DNA of 44,011 bases from Phycisphaerae bacterium (GTDB lineage Bacteria; Planctomycetota; Phycisphaerae; Sedimentisphaerales; Anaerohalosphaeraceae), in assembly GCA_012729675.1 (NCBI GenBank), contig JAAYCR010000067.1:1-44011 (forward strand), written 5' to 3'. Positions 35,841 to 44,010 of this stretch are shown here, piece by piece (positions within the stretch are counted from its first letter, which is position 1; the number at the start of each line of letters is the position of its first letter). Both the position numbers and the translations under genes were made by a program. The notes beneath the pieces are model-generated. The model was not told the DNA's origin, made no database searches, and saw only the letters and a program-made list of their open reading frames with translations.

Positions 35841-36099
35841 TGTTTCACCTGCTCGAAGCACACTTCCTTTGTTCGCCTCACACTGTACAAGCCTCTGGCA
35901 GGTGCGTAAACTAAGGAAAAACCTTAACTTTGACTGGGAAATATCTTAATGCACCCCCGCTTGTTCGCAAGACAATATTTTCCTTCAAAAAATATCCGTT
36001 GACAATACAATCCAATTCACTTATCTAAATCGCATCAAGGATAGACTCGTTGCTATTGTTGAGCACTGACAAACGGAAACACTGTGAAAGGTCCTGCTT
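35841..36099. promoter_or_regulatory. Divergent control region with consensus promoter
   Basis: A plus-strand promoter TTGACA-17-TATCTA lies at 35999-36027 and should start transcription about 65 nt before the lipoprotein gene at 36100. A short palindrome (TAAGG, AAAAA, CCTTA) at 35912-35926 could be an operator or part of a minus-strand leader. Confidence 0.55.
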
Positions 36100-36981
36100 A
36101 TGAAGACGCGTTTCAACATCGTGATGCCGGTGTGCGGCGTCTTGGCTGTATTGTCATATCAAGGATGCTCTAGCCCGGCCGGTGGCTCTGCCGTCAATCC
36201 CACGGTCGTCAATCCCACGGTCGTCAGTCCCTCGGTTGTCAATCCCTCGGTCGTCAGTCCCACGGTCGTCAGTCCCGCGGTCGTCAGTCCCACGGTCGTC
36301 AATCCCACGGTCGTCAATCCCACGGTCGTCAATCCCACGGTCGTCAGACCCACGGCCCTGGCCGCATCCAGCATGCCGCCTTACTTTGAACCGGCGGCAT
36401 CGGGTGTCAAGGCACCGGGGCCTGACGGCTTTCTCCAGCGATGGCTGCTGCTTGAGCCGATTCCCCAATCCATCCGCTCCAACGCCGTATTTACCGAAAG
36501 TTACATTCGGAACGCCATCGGTACGGAGTACTTCCCCAATCAGTTCACCGTGGTTCCGCGCGACGGCGACAAGGTCAAGATCGGCGATGAGGAATCGGTA
36601 TGGCATGCGCTGGACTCGAACGGCTTTAACGTCAAGCTTTTCCGTTTCGCCGAAGCGATGAACAAGCCGACCTACAGCATTCTCTTCTGGGTCGTCACTA
36701 TTGTGGACAGTCCGCGGGAAATACACGATGTGAGGATGGCCGTCGGCTCCAATTCGGCGTCCATGTGGTGGCTCAACGGCCAGGAAGCGGTTAGCCTCTT
36801 CGGCGATCGGCGAATGGTGATGGATGACTGTGTGTCCAAGCGTCTCACGATCAAGAAAGGCCGAAACATAATCCGCGGCGCCGTCATCAACGGCCCCGGG
36901 TTGAGCGATTTCTGCCTTCGCTTTATTGACGAGGCGGGTGAGCCGATCAAGGATATCACCCTGAACCTTGACACTATCTGA
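36100..36981 (+). CDS. Predicted lipoprotein with VV(N/S)P(T/S) repeat and beta-rich C-terminal domain
   Basis: The 293-residue protein starts with a hydrophobic signal and a Cys at residue 23 in SYQGC, a weak lipobox. Residues 31-85 are eleven five-residue units of the form VV(N/S/R)P(T/S/A), encoded by a 15-bp repeat (36190-36354). The rest (about 95-293) is beta-rich; SASMWWLNGQEAV and KKGRNIIRGAVINGPG resemble carbohydrate-binding jelly-roll modules attached to planctomycete glycosidases. The repeat probably forms an extended stalk that lifts the domain off the membrane. The next gene is a GH43 enzyme on the same strand. No named family. Confidence 0.72.
   Translation: MKTRFNIVMPVCGVLAVLSYQGCSSPAGGSAVNPTVVNPTVVSPSVVNPSVVSPTVVSPAVVSPTVVNPTVVNPTVVNPTVVRPTALAASSMPPYFEPAASGVKAPGPDGFLQRWLLLEPIPQSIRSNAVFTESYIRNAIGTEYFPNQFTVVPRDGDKVKIGDEESVWHALDSNGFNVKLFRFAEAMNKPTYSILFWVVTIVDSPREIHDVRMAVGSNSASMWWLNGQEAVSLFGDRRMVMDDCVSKRLTIKKGRNIIRGAVINGPGLSDFCLRFIDEAGEPIKDITLNLDTI
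36190..36354 (+). repeat. 15-bp tandem repeat, eleven units
   Basis: In-frame repeat with consensus near GTCGTCAATCCCACG and mostly single-base variants (AAT/AGT for Asn/Ser; ACG/TCG/GCG). It encodes the VV(N/S)P(T/S/A) segment. Confidence 0.92.
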
Positions 36982-37086
36982 CCTTGAATTTTCGTTCGGT
37001 CCCGGCCGTCGGTTTTTTCAGGGGCGGGATCGACTTGACGTTAAATCCTGTTCTTTGCCTTAAACCTGTTTATTCATGGAGGTTCT

Positions 37087-38526
37087 ATGAAAACCCGTGT
37101 TCTGACAGTGGCGCTGTTCGGCCTGCTTACCGTTGGGCTGTATTGTCCGGCATTACCTCTGGACGGCGAACCCTACATCCACGATCCTTCAACGATCATG
37201 GAATGTGACGGCAAATATTATACGTTCGGCACCGGCGGCGGCGGTCTGATCTCCGAAGACGGCTGGACCTGGCGCGGCGGCGCCGAGCGTCGCGGCGGCG
37301 GCCTTGCCCCTGACGCCGTTAAGATCGGCGATCGCTATTTAATCAGCTATACCTCAAGAGGCGGGGGGCTGGCGGGCGGACATGCCGGCGCGATCAATAC
37401 GATGTGGGCCAACACGTTCGATCCTCAATCGCCCGACTTCGGCTTTAATGACGACAGCGTTGTGATTACAACGGACGGCATTGAGGACTGCGACGCCATC
37501 GATCCGGGCTTTTTCCTGGATCCCACCAATGGCCGGCTGTACTTGGTTTACGGTACGTTCTTCGGTTTCATCCGGCAGATCGAACTGGATCCCAAGACGG
37601 GCAAGCGCATCAACGACGATGATCCCATTGATATCGCCATTGACTGTGAAGCCACCGTTATGATCTATAACGACGGCTGGTACTATCTCCTTGGGACTCA
37701 CGGCACGTGCTGCTCCAGCGCCAATTCCACCTATAATATCCGCGTAGGCCGCTCGCGGAATGTGTCGGGTCCCTTCGTGGATCACATGGGCGTCGATATG
37801 CTGCGGGGCGGCGGCAAACTCGTTATTGCTGCCAACGGTCGAAACGTCGGCCCCGGCCATTTCGGCCTGATCGACCAAGGCGAAGATGTCCAGAAATTCT
37901 CCTTCCATTACGAAGCCGATCTGGGCCGCGGGGGCCGCAGCGTGCTGGCCATTCGCTCACTGCTCTGGCAGGACGGCTGGCCTATCGCCGGCGAAGACTT
38001 CGGGGGCGGCACCTTTACCATTGAGTCCGTGCGCAGCGGCTTTACGCTGGAGTTGGGCGTGGAGGCCGTTTCGCTGTCCACCACCCGTCCCCGGCGCGGC
38101 GAGACCGGCCCAATCGCGGCGATTCCGGATCAGGATGTCGCGGTGGTCTCACAAAATTGGCCGGCCGGCGACATTGAGATTCGTATCGCCGACTATATGC
38201 TCCAAGCCCATCAGAAGTGGACGATCACGCCCGTCGCCGGTGTCGGGGGCTATATGGGATCGCCCTATTTCAAGATCACGGTTGCCGGAACGGATCGCGC
38301 GTTGGCCGCAACCAAGGACATCGATGTGATCGCGGTTCCCGCCTTTACCGGCGCTTCCGAGCAGTTATGGCAAATTGACCAGTTAATCGACGGCACGTAC
38401 CGGATTATGCCCAAGAGCTTGGCCAAAGAAGGCTATGCCCTGACCGCGGTGGGTCGCAGTACGCCCTCACTGACCAAGTTCAGCGCCAAGAACCTCGCGG
38501 CTCGCTGGAAATTGATCGCGCCGTAA
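37087..38526 (+). CDS. Secreted GH43 enzyme, arabinan endo-arabinosidase-like, with lectin-like tail
   Basis: A signal peptide (about residues 1-25) precedes a five-bladed GH43 domain with IHDPSTIMECDGKYYTFGTG (base Asp), DCDAIDPGFFLDPTNGRLYLV split by the second Asp, and DCEATVMIYNDGWYYLL (acid Glu). The HGTCCSSANSTYNIRVGRS segment is typical of endo-1,5-alpha-L-arabinanases. The last 120 residues or so, with LWQIDQLIDGTYRIMPKS, look like a ricin-type beta-trefoil, which would bind sugar. GGAGG stands 5 nt before the ATG. It lies 105 bp after the repeat lipoprotein and may act with it on plant or algal arabinan. Confidence 0.87.
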   Translation: MKTRVLTVALFGLLTVGLYCPALPLDGEPYIHDPSTIMECDGKYYTFGTGGGGLISEDGWTWRGGAERRGGGLAPDAVKIGDRYLISYTSRGGGLAGGHAGAINTMWANTFDPQSPDFGFNDDSVVITTDGIEDCDAIDPGFFLDPTNGRLYLVYGTFFGFIRQIELDPKTGKRINDDDPIDIAIDCEATVMIYNDGWYYLLGTHGTCCSSANSTYNIRVGRSRNVSGPFVDHMGVDMLRGGGKLVIAANGRNVGPGHFGLIDQGEDVQKFSFHYEADLGRGGRSVLAIRSLLWQDGWPIAGEDFGGGTFTIESVRSGFTLELGVEAVSLSTTRPRRGETGPIAAIPDQDVAVVSQNWPAGDIEIRIADYMLQAHQKWTITPVAGVGGYMGSPYFKITVAGTDRALAATKDIDVIAVPAFTGASEQLWQIDQLIDGTYRIMPKSLAKEGYALTAVGRSTPSLTKFSAKNLAARWKLIAP

Positions 38527-38599
38527 AGGAGATAATCCCTCTCTGGCGAATTGACGGTTTGGTGTGAAACGTAATATCCCCACCGCGCCGCTGGGCGTT

Positions 38600-39535
38600 T
38601 TATTGCGACACGGCCAGACGCGCGTTGCGCTGCAGACGCTGAAGGCCGAGGCGTTGGAGGGGCGAGCCGCTGCAAACGGCGTCAAAGTCGGTCTGCGTCC
38701 AATTCAAGACCGCTTCGGGATGGAGATTGAGACGTTCACTGTGAAACCGCAAGTCGGCATTGGCGCGGGGTGGGGCGTTTTTTTCGTAGGGGCAGGCCGT
38801 GATGCAGGCGTCGCAGCCGAACAAGCGGCCGCCGACAGTGGAGGCTATTTTCTCATCGATCGCTTCCGGCTCTTCTATCGTCAGATAACTTAAGCACTTA
38901 CGAGCATCAAACGACCCGTCGCGGCCGAGTGCCCCCGTCGGGCAGGCGGCGATACACTTGTTGCAGCCGGCGCAAAAGTCATCATTGGATAAAGGCGTAT
39001 CCGGCTTCAGCGGCAGCGTCGTGAGCAATTCGCCAAGCCAAAGTTGGACGCCCAGGTCGGGATTGATCAAGCAATGGTTGCGCCCAATGAATCCCAGCCC
39101 GGCTCGTTGCGCCAGTGCTCGCTCGGCCAGTGGAATGGCATCGACGCAGGCCTTGAATTTCAAGTGTTGGTCGGGGCAGAGGGACTGAATATAGGCGGCC
39201 AGTGCAAAAAGCCGGGACTTGATGAAATCATGATAATCGTCGTAGAGGGCGTAGCGACTGATTGACAGCGCGGCCGTGTTTGACAGTTCGTCCTTTCGCG
39301 GGCGATAGTTAAGCGCTATGCAGATAACGCTTTGTGCGCTTTCGAGCAACTTGGCGGGAGCGAAGCGTTTATCATTGTTGCGATGCAGCCAGCCCATCCG
39401 GGCCGCACACCCTTTGGCAAGCCATTGCGTATGATAAGCCGCGTACAGGGGTTCCAGTGGTGCGGCCGTCGTAATCCCGACCCGATCAAACCCTAATTCT
39501 GCGCCCTTTGTTCGAATTTGTGTCTCAAGGCTCAT
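38600..39535 (-). CDS. queG: Epoxyqueuosine reductase
   Basis: QueG reduces epoxyqueuosine to queuosine in tRNA using cobalamin and two [4Fe-4S] clusters. The 311-residue protein has both cluster motifs: CAGCNKCIAACPTGAL and GCDACITACPYEKN. The N-terminal DRVGITTAAPL and the middle FIGRNHCLI segment also fit. It is slightly shorter than E. coli QueG, which has a C-terminal HEAT extension. It lies about 50 bp after the DUF4174 gene on the same strand. Confidence 0.93.
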   Translation of the reverse strand: MSLETQIRTKGAELGFDRVGITTAAPLEPLYAAYHTQWLAKGCAARMGWLHRNNDKRFAPAKLLESAQSVICIALNYRPRKDELSNTAALSISRYALYDDYHDFIKSRLFALAAYIQSLCPDQHLKFKACVDAIPLAERALAQRAGLGFIGRNHCLINPDLGVQLWLGELLTTLPLKPDTPLSNDDFCAGCNKCIAACPTGALGRDGSFDARKCLSYLTIEEPEAIDEKIASTVGGRLFGCDACITACPYEKNAPPRANADLRFHSERLNLHPEAVLNWTQTDFDAVCSGSPLQRLGLQRLQRNARLAVSQ

Positions 39536-39588
39536 TCCCTTAGTCTATCCGCTCCGGGAAAAAGAAAAAAGGGTTTTTGGATACCGAC

Positions 39589-39972
39589 TCAAGACTCCAG
39601 AGAAATCTCCTCGTGTTTCGGCTCATTTTCCACCCGCATCACGACTTCCTCAAACGAGACACAGGAGTCGGCGACCAGCTTGATTTGATCGTCTTTGCCG
39701 ACCAGAAGCACCCGGAAACGTCCCGTCGGGATGTGGTAGTGCCGACGCAACCCGTTGCAACCGTCCGCCGGCAGGTGGTCGGAGCCGATGTGTCCCTGTC
39801 GGTCTTCAAACACCTGAGCAATCACCACGTCGTGGCCGAGCAGCAAATTTTGACGCTCCTGGATTTGTTCCATCTGCAACTGATAAAGATGATCGTTGGG
39901 CGAAGGTGAAAAAACATACAACAAGGAGCATTCAGGGGTTAGAGCATTCGAATTGGCGACATTCGATCTCAT
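39589..39972 (-). CDS. DUF4174 domain protein
   Basis: From the ATG at 39972 (GGAGG, 8 nt spacer) the protein has 127 residues. The domain opens with LLYVFSPSPNDHLYQLQMEQI and continues with GHDVVIAQVFED and FRVLLVGKDDQIKLV, the pattern of DUF4174, which resembles a thioredoxin-like fold without the CxxC. Function unknown. No signal peptide is visible from this start, whereas many relatives are exported. The longer frame to 40155 runs through the promoter and is discarded. Confidence 0.75.
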   Translation of the reverse strand: MRSNVANSNALTPECSLLYVFSPSPNDHLYQLQMEQIQERQNLLLGHDVVIAQVFEDRQGHIGSDHLPADGCNGLRRHYHIPTGRFRVLLVGKDDQIKLVADSCVSFEEVVMRVENEPKHEEISLES

Positions 39973-40021
39973 TTTTACTACCTCCGAATAGTGGTTGGCG
40001 GTTCCATCCTGACGTTTCTCA

Positions 40022-40050
40022 CTTATACACCGAATACCCTTCGTTGTCAA
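40022..40050 (-). promoter_or_regulatory. Sigma70-type promoter of the DUF4174 gene
   Basis: TTGACA-17-TATAAG on the minus strand, about 43 nt of leader before the ATG at 39972. Confidence 0.7.
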
Positions 40051-40215
40051 GAAAAAAAGGGATTTATCGGACAATTTGTTTGTGAGACTATTCTTTCGGC
40101 ACGACATTTTGGCTTTGTTTGGGTTCAAATAGTCAAAACTCAATAAAAAGCCCACACCAGTATCACCCCCAGTCCGGATATGGTATCGTTGTCGTCCAGT
40201 GTTAAATTGACCTAA

Positions 40216-40386
40216 AAACAGTATTTAAGGGGTAATTATGCCAGAATTCTGTGTTTCCATAGCAGTATGAAGCATCTTTATGCCGAACTGGGAGGCTGGT
40301 CAAAACCTGAAACACTCCATGAATACTACAGTGATGCCAACAGGGACAAGGCAAGGCAGGTGATGGATGCGTTGATGGGGGAGTGA
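40216..40386 (+). pseudogene. C-terminal remnant of a tyrosine recombinase
   Basis: An open frame ends with LGGWSKPETLHEYYSDAN and a short helix, the pattern around the catalytic Tyr at the end of phage-type integrases (LGGW...YY). The ATG-started part is 39 codons (40267-40386); the frame is open back to 40216, but no Arg-His-Arg part remains. The codons end 2 bp from the convergent Pnkp stop. It probably marks a past integration event at the edge of the RNA repair island. The interval 40051-40215 shows nothing else. Confidence 0.55.
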
Positions 40387-40388
40387 GC

Positions 40389-43022
40389 TTAGAGCCGTGG
40401 GTCTACGGGTTCGCTCTCAAGAGCCAATACACCAAATACACATTCATGAACTTTTCTGAGAGGTTCATACCGAACAAACCGCTCCAATGCCTCAATTCCA
40501 AGTGCCAATTCGCGTATTGCCAGCGAACGCTTAGTATTAAGCCCTCGCTTTCTCAGCCGTTTTAGATTGTTTTCAATTGTGTATTCGGGACCGTAAATGA
40601 TACGCAAGTATTCCCTTCCCCGACATTTTAAGGCAGGCTGGACGATCCCATGCTTGCTTTTTGTGATATATACGTAGGGCTTAATAACTATCCCCTCTCC
40701 CCCTTTTTGGGTCAGGTCTTCCCACCACTCTGTTCCCTCGGCAACACTGCCTTCGTCGGTCACATCAATAATTTTATGCGGTGTTGCCAACAAGATATCC
40801 GTATCTTGAGTGCAGATTTTGGCGATAATATCCATATGCCACTTGTGATTCATATCCTCATACACCTTACCTTCAGTGGCTAATAAATGGAAAGGAGCGA
40901 TCTTCAAATCCTCTATGGAATTAACCTTCCAGCAATATTCCCGATAAGCATCGATATACTTTGCTACGAGGTCTTTTCGAAGTCGGTATTTTTCCGTCAA
41001 GTTCTGGATATCGATACTTTTCGTAGATTGACTTTGTGATGCAGGAACAGGAATGACAAGTCCATCTCTCTTGGCAGTTTGTTCCAGCAACGGAATGGTC
41101 TCAGACAGCGATGCGGTCGCCGCTGTTCCTACCGCGGCATACTGCGACTTTAGGAGTTCCTGAGATTTTGCAGACCATGGCATAAGTTCGCAGTCAAAGC
41201 AAGCCCAATTTGTATCGAATTCATCCCAGAAATGTGTTTTGGTCATTGCTTCACGAAATCGTGAGAGAAATTCCTGCTCAAGTGCGGGCTCGTCGAAAAA
41301 GCGTCTTCCTGTCCGTGTGTAGACAATGCCAATAGATTCTTCCATGATTCCAAAACGTTTTCGGGAGACCTCCTCATCCTTGCAGATAACAACAACAGCT
41401 CTTGATCCCATGTGTTTTTGTTCGCAGACTACTTTCGGAGTACCGTGTGATCGATAATAAGCAAAAGCTTCCGTTGGATACTCCAGATAGCCTTCTTTTT
41501 CACTTGTCTCTGACGGAGACATTGTAGGCGGCAGATAAATCATCCATTTTGGATTGACTGCAAACCGACTCATAACCTCTAAAGCAGCCGTTGCATTCTC
41601 CTCACGGATTACGATGTTAGGACGCAATCTTGTCGAAATGAATCTCTTGCCCAGAACATCATCAGCATCCAGAATGTCGTCTTGGATTTGTTGAATCGTA
41701 AGCCGATCACCAGAATTCTTTTTAAAGGGTCTGACAGGTTCGCAGTATGTAAGTTTTGCGGGAACAGATACCAACTCGCTTTCCGGGTATCGAAGGGCTG
41801 TTAATTTCCCTCCAAAGACACAGCCCGTATCAACATTAATGGTATTGTTCAGCCATTCAGGTTCAGGAACAGGCGTATGTCCGTAGACCACCTGTCGAAC
41901 TCCTCTGTATTCCGCTGCCCAATTAATACGTTCCGGTAATCCGAATTCATCCGTCTCCCCGGTCGTTTCTCCATAGAGGCAGAATTCCCTGACTTTACCT
42001 GAGCCTCTGCCCTGCATTTCCTCCTTTAAACCGGCATGAGCGACCACTAATTTACCGCCATCAAGGAGATAATGACTGACAAGGTTATCAAGAAATATTA
42101 TTGCTTCTTTCTGAAAAACACTCCTTTGCTCATCGGGAAGGGCTTCCATTTCTGCAATCGTTTCTGCCAGACCATGTTTGAGCTGGACATCTTTTCCTTG
42201 CAGTTTTCGCATGAATTTAATGTCATGATTGCCGGGAACGCACAAGGCATTATCGGTTTTTACCATGTTGTAGACCAATTTGAATGAGCTCAAAATCCTG
42301 GGACCACGATCTACAATATCCCCAACAAAGACTGCTTTTCTCCCTTCAGGATGGCGATAATAGTGTCCATCCATCGCATTGTCGGGATTTTCAAGATTGA
42401 CTTGTTCATAGCCGAGCTTTTCAAGAAGTTCGACCAACTCGTCATAGCACCCATGAACATCTCCAATAATATCGAAGGGACCATGTTCGTCGGATTTGTC
42501 ATTCCAGAGAGGCTCCCTGACGACTTGTGAAACTGAATCTACATCTTCTACGGAATTAAAGACAAAGACGTGTCTAAAACCTTCCCGTCTTAAGCCCCTC
42601 AGGGAACGTCTCAACTGCATTCGATGCTGACGTATCACGTGGGGACCGAAATCCCGGTCTGGTCGTTCCTTATTTCTATTCTGACAGACGGCTTCAGGAA
42701 GGTCAAAAACAATCGCTACCGGCAGGCAGTGATAATCACGAGCCAGTCGAACCAACGGTTTTCGGGCTTCCGGTTGAACATTTGTTGCGTCGATTACAGT
42801 GAGTTTTCCGGCCGCCAATCGTTTGGCGGCAATATAATGTAACACATCAAATGCATCATTTGTCGCCTTTTGGTTATTTTCATTATCCGAGACCAATGCC
42901 CTGCAATAATCCGATGAAAGCACTTCAGTTGAAAGAAAATGCTGTCGGGCAAAAGATGATTTTCCGGAGCCTGAAGCGCCAATCATCACAACCAAAGCTA
43001 ATTTGGGTATTCTGATTTCCAT
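40389..43022 (-). CDS. pnkp: Polynucleotide kinase-phosphatase-ligase Pnkp
   Basis: Bacterial Pnkp heals and seals broken RNA together with Hen1. The 877-residue protein has all three modules: a 5'-kinase (P-loop GASGSGKSS, 15-23; Asp38), a metallophosphatase (Asp188 and His190 in GDVHG, GDIVDRG 234-240, GNHD 264-267) and an ATP-dependent ligase (Lys536 in EQKHMGSR, GEGIVIKP 775-782, Lys799). Length and order match Clostridium thermocellum Pnkp. All core residues I can check are present. The gene follows hen1 by 3 bp with only a weak binding site, so coupling is likely. Base composition is clearly lower in GC than the housekeeping genes, which suggests transfer. Confidence 0.96.
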   Translation of the reverse strand: MEIRIPKLALVVMIGASGSGKSSFARQHFLSTEVLSSDYCRALVSDNENNQKATNDAFDVLHYIAAKRLAAGKLTVIDATNVQPEARKPLVRLARDYHCLPVAIVFDLPEAVCQNRNKERPDRDFGPHVIRQHRMQLRRSLRGLRREGFRHVFVFNSVEDVDSVSQVVREPLWNDKSDEHGPFDIIGDVHGCYDELVELLEKLGYEQVNLENPDNAMDGHYYRHPEGRKAVFVGDIVDRGPRILSSFKLVYNMVKTDNALCVPGNHDIKFMRKLQGKDVQLKHGLAETIAEMEALPDEQRSVFQKEAIIFLDNLVSHYLLDGGKLVVAHAGLKEEMQGRGSGKVREFCLYGETTGETDEFGLPERINWAAEYRGVRQVVYGHTPVPEPEWLNNTINVDTGCVFGGKLTALRYPESELVSVPAKLTYCEPVRPFKKNSGDRLTIQQIQDDILDADDVLGKRFISTRLRPNIVIREENATAALEVMSRFAVNPKWMIYLPPTMSPSETSEKEGYLEYPTEAFAYYRSHGTPKVVCEQKHMGSRAVVVICKDEEVSRKRFGIMEESIGIVYTRTGRRFFDEPALEQEFLSRFREAMTKTHFWDEFDTNWACFDCELMPWSAKSQELLKSQYAAVGTAATASLSETIPLLEQTAKRDGLVIPVPASQSQSTKSIDIQNLTEKYRLRKDLVAKYIDAYREYCWKVNSIEDLKIAPFHLLATEGKVYEDMNHKWHMDIIAKICTQDTDILLATPHKIIDVTDEGSVAEGTEWWEDLTQKGGEGIVIKPYVYITKSKHGIVQPALKCRGREYLRIIYGPEYTIENNLKRLRKRGLNTKRSLAIRELALGIEALERFVRYEPLRKVHECVFGVLALESEPVDPRL

Positions 43023-43025
43023 ATT

Positions 43026-43931
43026 CTATTCTAAAGCGGTAAACACTCCCATTTGCGTTGGGCAGCCTACCCGTTCCTGTTCAGGACCAATTGACATGAA
43101 ACGTACCTGATAGTCATATTTCTGTGTTATTGTTTCGCACCAATTCTGAAATTCTTCACGTGTCCACTCAAAACGATGGTCTCCATGCCTTAGTTTATCC
43201 GCCTCAAGGGTCTCCCAGACCACATTATATTCCTTGTTGGGAGTGGTGATGATTACCGTTTTCGGCTTCGCGAATTCAAAAACAACCCGCTCAAAGGCAA
43301 CGAGCCGGGGCGGATCCATGTGTTCGATTACCTCTATGACAGTCGCCGCATCAAAGCCCTCAAAACGCTTGTCACGATACATCAATGAACCGTGTATCAG
43401 TTCGATACGTTTACGCTGTGTCGCTGGAAGATTATCTAAATGGAGTTTTTGACGGGCTATTTCCAGTGACCGAATCGAAACATCCATTCCCAGAATCTGC
43501 TCAAATTGTTTCTCTTTTAAGAGCAGCTTGAGAAGTTGACCTTCACCGCAACCGAGATCGATTACTTTTTTGACATCTGTTTCTTTCAAGACAGAAATCA
43601 CGGTCTTCAACCGCTCTTCGTTGAGGCTGATTTTCCGTTCAGCTTCCTCTTCGGTCGATGCATTTTCTTCATCTATCTCAGATATTTCTTCCTCAACCAA
43701 ACGAGCCAAGGCTTCTCTGGCAAGACTGGATCGGAATTTCAGATAACGCTTAGCGATAAGCTCTTTTTCCGGATGATGTGCAAGCCATCCCTGTCCCCTT
43801 TGTAGGAGCTTTTCGACTTCATCGCGACCGATGTAGTAATGTTTATGATTATCCAAAACAGGAATTAAAACATATAGATGTGACAGCACTACTGTCCGGT
43901 TATAAGTTGAATAATAACAATTGGTTATCAT
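43026..43931 (-). CDS. hen1: Hen1 3'-terminal RNA ribose 2'-O-methyltransferase, methyltransferase half
   Basis: Hen1 methylates the 2'-OH of the broken RNA 3' end before sealing, so that the repaired site resists a second cut. The visible protein matches the C-terminal half of bacterial Hen1: LSHLYVLIPVLDNHKHYYIG, SAM motif VIDLGCGEGQLLKLLL, then EVIEHMDPPRL and GDHRFEW, which carry the metal ligands Glu-Glu-His-His. The usual N-terminal half of about 230 residues, which activates the Pnkp ligase, is not encoded upstream in the visible frame; the residues before LSHLYVL do not look like Hen1. The ATG at 43931 is tentative, and the same frame stays open to the window edge. Confidence 0.88.
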   Translation of the reverse strand: MITNCYYSTYNRTVVLSHLYVLIPVLDNHKHYYIGRDEVEKLLQRGQGWLAHHPEKELIAKRYLKFRSSLAREALARLVEEEISEIDEENASTEEEAERKISLNEERLKTVISVLKETDVKKVIDLGCGEGQLLKLLLKEKQFEQILGMDVSIRSLEIARQKLHLDNLPATQRKRIELIHGSLMYRDKRFEGFDAATVIEVIEHMDPPRLVAFERVVFEFAKPKTVIITTPNKEYNVVWETLEADKLRHGDHRFEWTREEFQNWCETITQKYDYQVRFMSIGPEQERVGCPTQMGVFTALE

Positions 43932-44010
43932 AATCGCTCTTTTGTGTTTTGTCGAACTCTTGTGAAAACGCTTCCGAAATGGGTGTTTTCTCGAAAATCG
44001 ACACACTGGC
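43900..44010 (-). other. 3' end of an upstream reading frame overlapping hen1
   Basis: A second minus-strand frame enters from the window edge and ends with TAA at 43900-43902 after 36 codons (tail DYDNQLLLFNL). Its balanced composition looks more like real protein than the arginine/lysine-rich hen1 frame over the same bases. It overlaps the possible hen1 ATG by 32 nt. It may be the end of another gene, or the out-of-frame end of a broken Hen1; I cannot assign it. Confidence 0.35.

Noticed and set aside
36190-36354. Possible CRISPR-like array
   Set aside because: Units are 15 bp, contiguous, without spacers and coding in frame.
36154-36726. Minus-strand and alternate plus-strand frames through the 15-bp repeat (DDRG, LTTVG and IPRSS repeats)
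   Set aside because: A repeat unit divisible by three keeps several frames open; the signal peptide, domain and promoter all support the 36100 plus-strand frame.
39973-40155. N-terminal extension of the DUF4174 gene
   Set aside because: The extension contains the promoter at 40022-40050, while the ATG at 39972 has GGAGG at the right distance.
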